From a virus, in the IMG/VR virus record IMGVR_UViG_3300032285_003935, positions 1 through 55,122 of that record: 55,122 nucleotides of DNA, one strand, 5' to 3'. Positions 45,653 to 53,809 of the stretch are shown here, one piece after another (the stretch's first letter is position 1; each line of letters opens with the position of its first letter). A program made the translations under genes and the position numbers. Below the pieces are notes generated by a model. That model was given only the letters and a program-made list of their open reading frames with translations, was not told the DNA's origin and ran no database searches.

Positions 45653-47536
45653 ATGGGAGCATTATTAGAAAGTGGATTAGTTGGTAACATTGGTCTTAAG
45701 CACTTGAAAGTTATCAAAGAAGACACTATAAACAAATGGGACAAATTAGGGTTCCTTGAAGGTCTTAGAGGCCACCTAAAAGAAAACGTTGCTCAGTTGT
45801 ATGAAAACCAAGCATCACACTTAATTAACGAAGCTACTTCTGACGGGTCATCAGGTTCTTTTGAAACTGTTGTTTTCCCAATCATCAGACGTGTGTTTTC
45901 TAAATTATTAGCTAACGAAATCGTATCTGTACAAGCTATGAACTTACCAATCGGTAAATTGTTCTACTTTGTACCTCAAATCCAAGGGTATACTGGTGCT
46001 ACTTCACAAATCATTAATGGTGGTAGTGTTCAAAACGACCATAGAGCACCTGTAGGTGGTCCTGGTAACTACCCTGGTGACCCTAACGCAGGTTACAATG
46101 ATTCAACTGCTTATCCTAAGAACCTTTACGATTTATTCTACGAAGGTACTGAGCCAGGTTTGAACCCATCAGGTCTTTTTGACTATTCAAAAGGAGCTTG
46201 GGCTTGGATGACAGGTAACACTACTCCTGTAGTTTGGTCAAACGGTAACTTAGTTGTTTCTGGATACGGTGGAGGTGAGTATAGAAAAATTCTTATCTCT
46301 TTAAGTGGTTTCACTAATGCTGGTGAAGGTAAATTAATTGGTCCTGACGGTCAAGAAATGGATACTGAAACATTCTTATCTGACTTGACATTATTACCTG
46401 CACAACCTGTAACAGGAACTCAAAGTTTATCTGCAGCAATTCAAGCGGCTGGTGGAAACTCAACTGTAACAACACCTCTTTTATTCCGTGTTGTTACACA
46501 GAAATATGGTAAAGGTATTGTACAATACGGTAGTTCAACTACTACTACTTGGCCTGGTTCTAACTTAGGTGGTGGTAACGGTGGTAACTATAACAACATC
46601 TGTTCTCAAGATGGTATCATCTACTTAGAAGTTGATTTACAAACTCCAGCATGTATTTCATGTGGAGCGTCAACTCCTGATGGATATACAGGTACAACTC
46701 TTGCTTCTAATACAATTCTTTCAGCAACTACTTCTAACCAAGCAATTGTTGCAGCTTGGAAGCGTTACAGAGAGTTAGAATTTGAAGACAGAATTGGTGA
46801 GGTTTCTTTTGACCTTCAGTCAGTAACAGTTTCTGTAACTGAAAGAAAGTTAAGAGCACAATGGTCACCAGAACTTGCTCAAGACGTTGCAGCGTTCCAC
46901 AACATCGATGCTGAAGCTGAATTAACAGCTTTATTGTCTGAACAAGTTGCGGCTGAAATTGACCGTGAAATCTTACGTGACTTACGTAAAGGTGCAGCGT
47001 GGACATTACGTTGGGATTACAACGGATGGAAGCGTCTGAATAACCAATCAACTCCTTATACTCAAAAGGACTGGAACCAAACGTTGATTACTGCAATCAA
47101 CCAAATTTCAGCTCAAATCCACAAATCTACTTTAAGAGGTGGAGCTAACTGGATTGTTGTTTCTTCTGAAATCAGTGCTATCTTTGATGACTTGGAATAC
47201 TTCCACGTATCAAACGCGGCTCCTGAGCAAGACCAATACAACATGGGTATTGAAAGAGTTGGTACTTTAAGTGGTCGTTACCAAGTATACCGTGACCCAT
47301 ACTTCCCACCAAACACTGTGTTGATTGGTCACAAAGGTACTTCGTTATTGGATACTGGATACATCTACGCTCCATACGTACCACTTCAATTAACTCCAAC
47401 AATGTATAACCCATTCAACTTTACTCCTATCAAGGGTATTATGACACGTTACGCTAAGAAGATGGTTAACAACCGTTTCTATGGACGTATCATCGTTGAT
47501 GGTGTTCGTACATTCGATTTGAATGAATTAAGATAA
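45653..47536 (+). CDS. Major capsid protein (gp23-like)
   Basis: A 627-residue HK97-fold capsid protein of T4 type. The propeptide (residues 1-60) ends SHLINE|ATSDG, the likely protease cut (E60|A61), at nearly the same place as in T4 gp23 (E65|A66). The region FPIIRRVFSKLLANEIVSVQAMNLPIGKLFYFVP is the classic gp23 N-arm/P-domain start; SVTVSERKLRAQWSPELAQDVAAFHNIDAEAELTALLSEQVAAEIDREILRDLRK-type sequence (about 400-450) and the C-terminal GRIIVDGVRTFDLNE are also typical. Residues 110-360 contain Gly/Thr/Asn-rich insertions, probably an outward domain. Codon use is richer in C-ending codons than neighbours, fitting high expression. Confidence 0.97.
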   Translation: MGALLESGLVGNIGLKHLKVIKEDTINKWDKLGFLEGLRGHLKENVAQLYENQASHLINEATSDGSSGSFETVVFPIIRRVFSKLLANEIVSVQAMNLPIGKLFYFVPQIQGYTGATSQIINGGSVQNDHRAPVGGPGNYPGDPNAGYNDSTAYPKNLYDLFYEGTEPGLNPSGLFDYSKGAWAWMTGNTTPVVWSNGNLVVSGYGGGEYRKILISLSGFTNAGEGKLIGPDGQEMDTETFLSDLTLLPAQPVTGTQSLSAAIQAAGGNSTVTTPLLFRVVTQKYGKGIVQYGSSTTTTWPGSNLGGGNGGNYNNICSQDGIIYLEVDLQTPACISCGASTPDGYTGTTLASNTILSATTSNQAIVAAWKRYRELEFEDRIGEVSFDLQSVTVSVTERKLRAQWSPELAQDVAAFHNIDAEAELTALLSEQVAAEIDREILRDLRKGAAWTLRWDYNGWKRLNNQSTPYTQKDWNQTLITAINQISAQIHKSTLRGGANWIVVSSEISAIFDDLEYFHVSNAAPEQDQYNMGIERVGTLSGRYQVYRDPYFPPNTVLIGHKGTSLLDTGYIYAPYVPLQLTPTMYNPFNFTPIKGIMTRYAKKMVNNRFYGRIIVDGVRTFDLNELR

Positions 47537-47554
47537 TCTATCTTAATGTAGATA

Positions 47555-47585
47555 AAAAAAGGTCAGAGAAATCTGACCTTTTTTA
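47555..47585. terminator. Bidirectional terminator after the capsid gene
   Basis: AAAAAGGTCAGA and TCTGACCTTTTT form a 12-base stem around gaaa. It also serves the convergent gene ending at 47583. Confidence 0.92.
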
Positions 47586-47837
47586 TTTTTTAATAATTCT
47601 TAAGGATTTTGATATTACTTCAGATTCCAATAAAGTGAACGCTCCACGTTTATACGCTGCAACAATTGCTTGTATAAGACATTGATTAGCTTCAATTTCG
47701 GTTAGATTATTAATAAAATTATTTAAATCTTCTTCAGAATTATATTGTATGGTATCAAAAATACTTTCAGATGATGATAATGAGTTTAATTTGTCAATTA
47801 TTTCTTGATTTAAACTGTCCTCTTCTAAATGTTCCAT
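47583..47837 (-). CDS. Hypothetical small helical protein
   Basis: An 84-residue acidic, helical protein (MEHLEEDSLNQEIIDKLNSL...) ending in a basic stretch (ISKSLRIIKK). The middle, EANQCLIQAIVAAYKRGAF, is the best-defined helix. No known family. Divergent from the gene at 47880. Confidence 0.7.
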   Translation of the reverse strand: MEHLEEDSLNQEIIDKLNSLSSSESIFDTIQYNSEEDLNNFINNLTEIEANQCLIQAIVAAYKRGAFTLLESEVISKSLRIIKK

Positions 47838-47879
47838 AGTGTGATATATTTATATTAAAGATAGTAAAAAAAAATCTAT

Positions 47880-48845
47880 ATGAAAAGTAACGTTATATTA
47901 GAAATATTAAAAAAATTTAAAGAGTATGACGATTATATAAATGAGTCAACTGCTACGGGTGGTGCGGGTAGTTATAGAGTTCCATTAAGACCTGGATTAA
48001 GACTTTGGGATAAAGAAGCTTTAGACCCATATATTATACCTTTAAGTAAATTTGATAATGCTCAAATATATGTTGACTCATTAGATGGGAATATTGAAAC
48101 AAAAGGTGTTAAAAGAAAAGAAGAAATGGCTGTTGATATATCAAAAAATGATGAAAGACATCCTGTGTTAAATGATGATGATGGTAGTGATTTAAATGAA
48201 AATCCTGTTAACTCAAAATTACTTAAAAAAGTTTTTGGTAAAAATAAAATAAAAGAGGCAACTGATACAACTTTAAGTACAGGTGATTGGAATGGTCCTG
48301 CGGAATTCAAAAAACAAACATGGGATAAACACGTACTATCACCATTTTTGATTGATTCTGAACATTACCATAATGAAATTGTTAAGAATAAAAATGTTGA
48401 TGGTAAAATTTCATTTAAACATGGGTATCTTGAAAAAGACCATCCTGATAAAGGAAAATCAAAACATATTATAACACCAACAGAATATAAAGATGTTGTT
48501 AATGAAGATTTGGGAGTTTGGTTTGGGACAAAGAAAAAACCAAAGGGAAGTAAACAACCAAAAGGTCCTTGGGTAAATATATGTAAAAAAGTTGACGGTA
48601 AACATCCACCTTGTGGAAGACCTGATGCATCTTCTAAAGCTTATCCAAAATGTCGTGCGGCAGGTGTTGCAGGTAAAATGTCTGACTCTCAAAAGAAAGC
48701 TGCTTGTCAACAAAAAAGAAACGCTGAAAAGAAAGATACTCAAACAGGTAAGGGACAAAAACCTGTTATGACTTCATACAAACCAAAAAAGAAAAAGACC
48801 AACGAGTCGGTCTTAATATCTTTAATTAGAAAGGCTTTAGATTAA
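47880..48845 (+). CDS. Putative capsid-targeted protein with several predicted cut sites
   Basis: A 321-residue protein. The leader MKSNVILEILKKFKEYDDYI, then NE|S, is cut near residue 22. Further hydrophobic-x-Glu sites stand at LNEN (about 106), IKEA (about 123), VNED (about 210) and the C-terminal TNES, so it may be processed into several pieces. A Cys-rich domain (about 230-285), WVNICKKVDGKHPPCGRPD, YPKCRAAGVAGKMS, CQQKRNAEKK, is one I recall from T4-like and other large phages; function unknown, DNA or metal binding possible. The C terminus ends with a leader-like helix (VLISLIRKALD). Late-type box at 47847-47854. Confidence 0.8.
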   Translation: MKSNVILEILKKFKEYDDYINESTATGGAGSYRVPLRPGLRLWDKEALDPYIIPLSKFDNAQIYVDSLDGNIETKGVKRKEEMAVDISKNDERHPVLNDDDGSDLNENPVNSKLLKKVFGKNKIKEATDTTLSTGDWNGPAEFKKQTWDKHVLSPFLIDSEHYHNEIVKNKNVDGKISFKHGYLEKDHPDKGKSKHIITPTEYKDVVNEDLGVWFGTKKKPKGSKQPKGPWVNICKKVDGKHPPCGRPDASSKAYPKCRAAGVAGKMSDSQKKAACQQKRNAEKKDTQTGKGQKPVMTSYKPKKKKTNESVLISLIRKALD

Positions 48846-49087
48846 TAAATACTTTTACCAACTCTGATACCTGGTTTTAAAGGTTCATATGTTCTTTCAG
48901 GTCTTGAATATTGGCCTGTACTAAATTCAGAATTTAATGCTTCTAAAGCACCTCTATATGCACCTGAATCATCAGATAACAATCTATCAATTACATCCTG
49001 AATTAAACTTCTATCTAATCTTCCGTATTCAGGTTCTTGTGACATTTCTTTTATTGCCTTTTTAATTTGACTATTTAATTTTGACAT
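48842..49087 (-). CDS. Small protein with leader-like N terminus
   Basis: An 81-residue protein starting MSKLNSQIKKAIKEMSQEPE, close to the MKNLNSVIKKVLKEQSE start of the protein encoded at 49561-50016. After the possible cut IKE|M comes a charged region (LDRSLIQDVIDRLLSDDSGA) and a Pro/Tyr-rich tail (YEPLKPGIRVGKSIY). The tail motif recalls the LRPGLRLWDKEA part of the neighbouring protein at 47880. Its end overlaps that gene by 4 bases. Confidence 0.75.
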   Translation of the reverse strand: MSKLNSQIKKAIKEMSQEPEYGRLDRSLIQDVIDRLLSDDSGAYRGALEALNSEFSTGQYSRPERTYEPLKPGIRVGKSIY

Positions 49088-49097
49088 GACTTTAATA

Positions 49098-49502
49098 TTA
49101 ACAATTTATTTTACTATAAATATTGTCAAGGGAATGATTAATTTGAGTTTCCAATTCTTTTTCAATTTCCATTGCTCTATGTTCCATTTCTTTACGGAAT
49201 GTGTTAACCAATTTGTCCCATTGAGTTTTACTTAATTTGATAAAATAACTGTATGTGTGATTTGTTACTGTAATTTGTCCACCATCCATAGTAACAAAAA
49301 TACCTAATTTATCATTACGGATATATTTTTTGTCAGATATTGGAGCGATTATGAGTTCAGAATCTTCCGAATGAATGAGTTTTCTACATATGGTGGAACA
49401 TTTCCTCACGTTTGACATATAAATGTCAAATTCAGTGTTATCTCGGTCTAATTTACGTAGATATAAACGATATTTAATCCACAGTTTTTTTATTATAGTC
49501 AT
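49098..49502 (-). CDS. Hypothetical basic protein
   Basis: A 134-residue protein (MTIIKKLWIKYRLYLRKLDR...) with a basic amphipathic N terminus, a central beta region (KLGIFVTMDGGQITVTNHTYSYFI) and a helical tail. Not recognised. No promoter of either class is evident. Confidence 0.7.
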   Translation of the reverse strand: MTIIKKLWIKYRLYLRKLDRDNTEFDIYMSNVRKCSTICRKLIHSEDSELIIAPISDKKYIRNDKLGIFVTMDGGQITVTNHTYSYFIKLSKTQWDKLVNTFRKEMEHRAMEIEKELETQINHSLDNIYSKINC

Positions 49503-49560
49503 GTCATTTATGATTTGACTACAAATATACTATGATTTTTTAATAATTCAAAATTTTTGA

Positions 49561-50016
49561 TTAACAATATGTGCCTGAACAGTGTTTTTTTCCGTCTAAA
49601 CCTTTTATTTTACCTTTACATACTTGTACAGCGTGACCATTACTATAAGCACTTGGGTACACGTCATATTTTGCCTTAGCGGACGCGACTCCACGTGCAC
49701 ATAATTTAGTACCAGCTTTTTTACGACCTTCCATCATAATATCTTCTTGAGGTTCAACTGCGTCGTCAGAACTGAATTTATCACCTTTAATTTCATTCAT
49801 CATAAAATCAAATACTTGGTCTAAATTATTCTTAGATTCAGCAACATGGTCTTGAGCCCAATCATGTCCGTTATTTAAGATATTTTCTACATCATCTTTA
49901 GGAATTGATAATAAAATTTCACATTGACGTTGCATTTGTTCTAAATTACTGAAAAACATATATCTTTCAGATTGTTCTTTTAATACTTTTTTAATTACAC
50001 TATTTAAATTTTTCAT
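49561..50016 (-). CDS. Putative capsid-targeted protein with C-terminal Cys domain
   Basis: A 151-residue protein. The ATG at 50016 (MKNLNSVIKKVLKEQ) follows the upstream stop by one base; the predicted cut is at E14|Q15. A helical, acidic middle is followed by the C-terminal domain GTKLCARGVASAKAKYDVYP, SAYSNGHAVQVCKGKI, a pattern (LCxRGxAxAKxKFDVYPSAYAN...C) that is widespread in phages and some eukaryotic large DNA viruses; its function is not known, but it is usually attached to virion-type proteins. Same operon as 50018-50533. Confidence 0.85.
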   Translation of the reverse strand: MKNLNSVIKKVLKEQSERYMFFSNLEQMQRQCEILLSIPKDDVENILNNGHDWAQDHVAESKNNLDQVFDFMMNEIKGDKFSSDDAVEPQEDIMMEGRKKAGTKLCARGVASAKAKYDVYPSAYSNGHAVQVCKGKIKGLDGKKHCSGTYC

Positions 50017-50017
50017 A

Positions 50018-50533
50018 TTACGCAATCATATCATCTTCTTTTAGGTCATTACAGACAACATCTAAAAACACTTCAATATCATGTTCTAAACCTTCATAAT
50101 CTTCAAATACATTTGTTCCTTCAGTTGTATTTTCAAACATACAAGTTTGGAAATTACCTTCATGGTCACAATAAATTTCACCATAGTAATCATTATCATC
50201 AACTGTTAGATATCCTGTGTGTATTTTTTCATCATCAGTATCCTCAGTTGACTCATATCTAAATTTGAATGAAGGCATACCTGGAAATTCAAAAGACCAA
50301 AAACCTCCGGCCTTTGTAATTGCATCTTCTTTAGACGCTTCATCATCAATTGAAATACCTTTAGTAAATTTCTCAAGAGTTTCTCTTTCTTCAGGTGTGA
50401 TTGATTCCATACCGGATTGACTAATTTTATCTAAAATTGCGTCAATTTTATCTTCACCTGGTTGTAATGCTTCTGATAAAACAAATCTTAATAGTTTTGT
50501 ATATTCGTTTTCAGATATTTTTATTTTTTTCAT
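50018..50533 (-). CDS. Putative capsid-targeted acidic protein
   Basis: A 171-residue protein starting MKKIKISENEYTKLLRFVLS, then E|A at residues 21-22. The body is acidic: a helical part (residues 25-70) and a beta-rich part (FWSFEFPGMPSFKFRYEST, YLTVDDNDYYGEIYCDHEG). Not recognised. It overlaps the upstream gene by 4 bases and is followed after one base by another leader-bearing gene, so cargo genes are embedded within the minus-strand structural operon. Confidence 0.8.
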   Translation of the reverse strand: MKKIKISENEYTKLLRFVLSEALQPGEDKIDAILDKISQSGMESITPEERETLEKFTKGISIDDEASKEDAITKAGGFWSFEFPGMPSFKFRYESTEDTDDEKIHTGYLTVDDNDYYGEIYCDHEGNFQTCMFENTTEGTNVFEDYEGLEHDIEVFLDVVCNDLKEDDMIA

Positions 50534-52035
50534 TTTTTATCAACAATTTGAAATGTTAGTGTTTTCTTATAAGTATTAACTTCACCTGAAGAAAGTACTT
50601 TAATGTCTACTTTATATTCATTTGGAATTTTATCCCTTGTGTCAAACATAAAGTAGTATTCATTTGAAGTTCTATTAACTTCCGTCCAATCTTGTACTTG
50701 TACTTCCGTAGTACCTTCATTAACATATATTCTATAATAAGATTTAACAGGTGTTAAAACTTGATTTGACGTGTATGCTTTTTTAATTACGACACCAACT
50801 TTTCTAACATCGGTATTTAATACTTTTTCATTTTGTTTAATTCCATAAAAATCAAATCCATAAAGTTCAGGGTCTTTACTTTGTGGTCCTAAACTAAATC
50901 CAAATTTGTATGGTAAAAGAGTTAAGTCGTTAACTACATTTGGTATTGAAATATTGTTATATGATAAGTTTGACCAAGTATCGGTAAACATACATGGTGT
51001 AGTTGCGGTCATTGCGGTAGTTGTTATTTGATAAACTCCTTCAGTTTTCAAACAAGCGGTATATGTACCGACATTGTCCCCCATATTATTTTCAAGTGTG
51101 ACAATTGGATTGTTATCTAAATTAGTTGGAATTCCGTCAATGTAAGAGTATAAATAAAGATTATTTGCGTGATTACTATAAAAAGAATTTCTATCATCCT
51201 GAACTAAATCGTTATAATTTGTTTCAAGATAAGGGTCATAAAATGTTTGAGTATGTCTTGTAAAAAATCCTACAGAGTAATTTTCAGTTAAACCTGTTAA
51301 ATTTTCTAATTCAGGTAAAAATGCTATTCCCCATCCTGTAGAACCTGTTGTTGTTCCTGTAAGAATTCGATTGACTTCATTTGTCATATTAAATTCGATG
51401 TCCTCATTACCAAATTCAAAATGTTGGGTATCAACAATTGTTAATGCTGAAAAATTAATTGTTGAACCAGTGCCGTTATTTATGTTATTATAAATTCCTG
51501 GTGTTGACCAATTATCTAATGTTGTTGTTTGAAACCAATTTGAAGGTCTTTGTGAATACGCTTTGTCTTGTGGTAACGCTATTGGGGACAATAATCCATT
51601 AGTTGAATTTAAAGTACGTTGAACATCGTAATAATCATATCCCACACCTTCATCCCATGATTGTGCAGTTCCTGTATTACCTGAAGTAAGAGGTATTCTA
51701 AATAATACTAAATCAAATGATGTTGCTCTTAATCTTCCTTGTGAAGTATATTCATTACTTAAACCATCTTTATCAAATGAAGATGTATTAGTCATTCTTA
51801 ATGTATGTGTAATACCTGAAAAACCTGTACATCCTGTTGAAATTATTCCGTCTTGGATTTTTTGAACAAGTAGTGATAAATCTAAATCAAAAATAAATCT
51901 ACTAAATCCTGGTGATGCAATTACATCAGATGCTGAACCAAAATATAATTGCGTATAAGGTGATTTACCAGTATTGGTAAAACTATTTGAAATTATTGTA
52001 TTGTTCCTACTAAAATATGAACGATGTATTGACAT
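50530..52035 (-). CDS. Virion structural protein, possibly neck or tail
   Basis: A 501-residue, Ser/Thr/Asn-rich, beta-type protein (MSIHRSYFSRNNTIISNSFT...), with many short strands and aromatic residues, as in neck, fibre or baseplate proteins. The C-terminal 130 residues (about 370-500) resemble Ig-like or fibronectin-like strands. Structural role is inferred from composition and its place in a run with large virion-type genes. Late-type box TATTTATC on the minus strand (complement of 52048-52055). Confidence 0.75.
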   Translation of the reverse strand: MSIHRSYFSRNNTIISNSFTNTGKSPYTQLYFGSASDVIASPGFSRFIFDLDLSLLVQKIQDGIISTGCTGFSGITHTLRMTNTSSFDKDGLSNEYTSQGRLRATSFDLVLFRIPLTSGNTGTAQSWDEGVGYDYYDVQRTLNSTNGLLSPIALPQDKAYSQRPSNWFQTTTLDNWSTPGIYNNINNGTGSTINFSALTIVDTQHFEFGNEDIEFNMTNEVNRILTGTTTGSTGWGIAFLPELENLTGLTENYSVGFFTRHTQTFYDPYLETNYNDLVQDDRNSFYSNHANNLYLYSYIDGIPTNLDNNPIVTLENNMGDNVGTYTACLKTEGVYQITTTAMTATTPCMFTDTWSNLSYNNISIPNVVNDLTLLPYKFGFSLGPQSKDPELYGFDFYGIKQNEKVLNTDVRKVGVVIKKAYTSNQVLTPVKSYYRIYVNEGTTEVQVQDWTEVNRTSNEYYFMFDTRDKIPNEYKVDIKVLSSGEVNTYKKTLTFQIVDKK

Positions 52036-52055
52036 TTACTCTTTTTAGATAAATA

Positions 52056-53633
52056 TCAATTTATACGAATATTTTGATTTAATACTTTAGTATCAAATAA
52101 TTTCCATTCAGAATTTAATTTTGTCTTGGATACAGGGGAAGTTTCAATTGTTAATTCAAATGGTGGTAATCTGTGATAAAGATGTTGGTGGTTTAATAAA
52201 AATCTTACAATTAAAGATAATAAATCTTTTAAAGCTTCACCTCTAACCATAGAATTTGTTGAATTATAATAGTTACCTGATAATGTCGGTTCATTAATAC
52301 CATACACATCTGAATTTTTTAATTGAATTCTTTCTAACCCTGGTATATTTGAATTATTAGATATTAAAAATATTTTTTCAGAACCCATTACCGCATAACC
52401 AAAATCACCATTTTGACTTATGTCAGGAGTGTATTTTACGTTTTTTGAAACTTTTTTTAACCCGTATTTATTTTTACTTGAAATTAATCCTGAACCAGGG
52501 TTTGTTAATTTCTGTGATTTTGGAAACGCTATTAATGAAATTAAAGTATTAGCATTTTTCTTTTCAAGGTCGGTACCCGTAGATAATTTTTTTTGTAATG
52601 ATAAAGACGGTCTAAAATAAAATGGAAATCTAACATCTGTTACATTAACAGTTTCTCCTGGGGTGTTTATAAAGGCATTATTTAATCCTGATATTATTTT
52701 GTTAATTATATCGGATACTTCTTGTAATGTTGCAATGTTATTAAATGAATGTGAAAAATAAGTATATGTAATATCATCAATAACTGTTTGTTGAGTAAAT
52801 TTATCAGTTAATGTTTTTTTAGATTTTCCCGGTAAATTATATATGTTAATATTACCTGAAAATGGACCTTGAGTGTCTAATCCGTAATATATTTCATATT
52901 CAACAAGTTTAACAATCTGTTCAGATACGGTTAAATTTTGAGTAATTGTTTTTTGAGTTCCTTTGGTTGTTCTAATATCAAAATTAGACAATTGTAAAAA
53001 AGACCTTTTAGGGTTTGTTACAGGATATTCATTTGTATTTAATATTGGTGTTTTTTTTGACCTCAATAAAACTTCATTATCTTTTAAAATAATGTCAGAC
53101 CTTCCTTTAGAATAAATCCCATAATCTTTTGGTTCAGCAAAAACCCCTTTTGTATTTTCAAAAAAGTAACTTGTTGAATTTTTTAATGGAGTTCCAGGTT
53201 TAACATTAGGACCTGCGGCCATAATACTTTTAGTCTGATTAGCGTTTTCACGAGCTAAAGACATTGCTGAAGATATCGGACCTTTAATATAAAATTGATT
53301 TTTTCTTCCAGTATTTTCAGACCAGTTATAATAAATTAAATGAACATAGTCATTAGTTTCAGGAACAATATTTAATTGTACAGGGATTAAAGGAATATAA
53401 ACAAATGGGTCAATATCTTCATAAAAAAACTGTTCTAAAATATCATCCCCTTGAGCATTTAAAACTGGTTTACCGTTTTTGGTAATATCTTTAAGTGAGT
53501 CAATTATTTGTTGATAAACTTCAAAATCAGGTTTAACTCTAATTCGTTCTAATAAATATTTGTCTTCATTATGAGTAACAGTACCACCAAATAATACCCT
53601 ATGTTTTTGTTGTTCATCCCTTCCTTGACTCAT
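52056..53633 (-). CDS. Virion structural protein, baseplate-type candidate
   Basis: A 525-residue protein. Residues 85-220 include DPFVYIPLIPVQLNIVPETN, DYVHLIYYNW and YGIYSKGRSDIILKDNEVLLRSKK, a pattern I associate with structural proteins of large myophages that carry an OB-like or spike-related domain. The end has LLNHQHLYHRLPPFE. It overlaps the next upstream gene (53614) by 20 bases. Function as a baseplate or spike component is likely but not certain. Confidence 0.75.
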   Translation of the reverse strand: MSQGRDEQQKHRVLFGGTVTHNEDKYLLERIRVKPDFEVYQQIIDSLKDITKNGKPVLNAQGDDILEQFFYEDIDPFVYIPLIPVQLNIVPETNDYVHLIYYNWSENTGRKNQFYIKGPISSAMSLARENANQTKSIMAAGPNVKPGTPLKNSTSYFFENTKGVFAEPKDYGIYSKGRSDIILKDNEVLLRSKKTPILNTNEYPVTNPKRSFLQLSNFDIRTTKGTQKTITQNLTVSEQIVKLVEYEIYYGLDTQGPFSGNINIYNLPGKSKKTLTDKFTQQTVIDDITYTYFSHSFNNIATLQEVSDIINKIISGLNNAFINTPGETVNVTDVRFPFYFRPSLSLQKKLSTGTDLEKKNANTLISLIAFPKSQKLTNPGSGLISSKNKYGLKKVSKNVKYTPDISQNGDFGYAVMGSEKIFLISNNSNIPGLERIQLKNSDVYGINEPTLSGNYYNSTNSMVRGEALKDLLSLIVRFLLNHQHLYHRLPPFELTIETSPVSKTKLNSEWKLFDTKVLNQNIRIN

Positions 53634-53808
53634 ATTCTTTTAAAATTTTGTTATATGTTGATTCTATTTTATCAATTTTTTTTGTTAATTCAATAACTAA
53701 TTGTTTTGTATTATCAAACTCTTTTGATAAAAAATCCATTGCTAATACCAAATCTTTATTTGATTTAGTTTTATACTCAACTAATATTTCTTTTATTTTT
53801 TCTGACAT
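53614..53808 (-). CDS. Small coiled-coil protein
   Basis: A 64-residue, almost entirely helical protein (MSEKIKEILVEYKTKSNKDL...) with a heptad-like pattern, hence a coiled coil. It starts 1 base after the preceding gene's stop and overlaps the following gene, so it is part of the same operon. It could be a chaperone or a small structural bundle. Confidence 0.7.
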   Translation of the reverse strand: MSEKIKEILVEYKTKSNKDLVLAMDFLSKEFDNTKQLVIELTKKIDKIESTYNKILKEYESRKG

Positions 53809-53809
53809 A

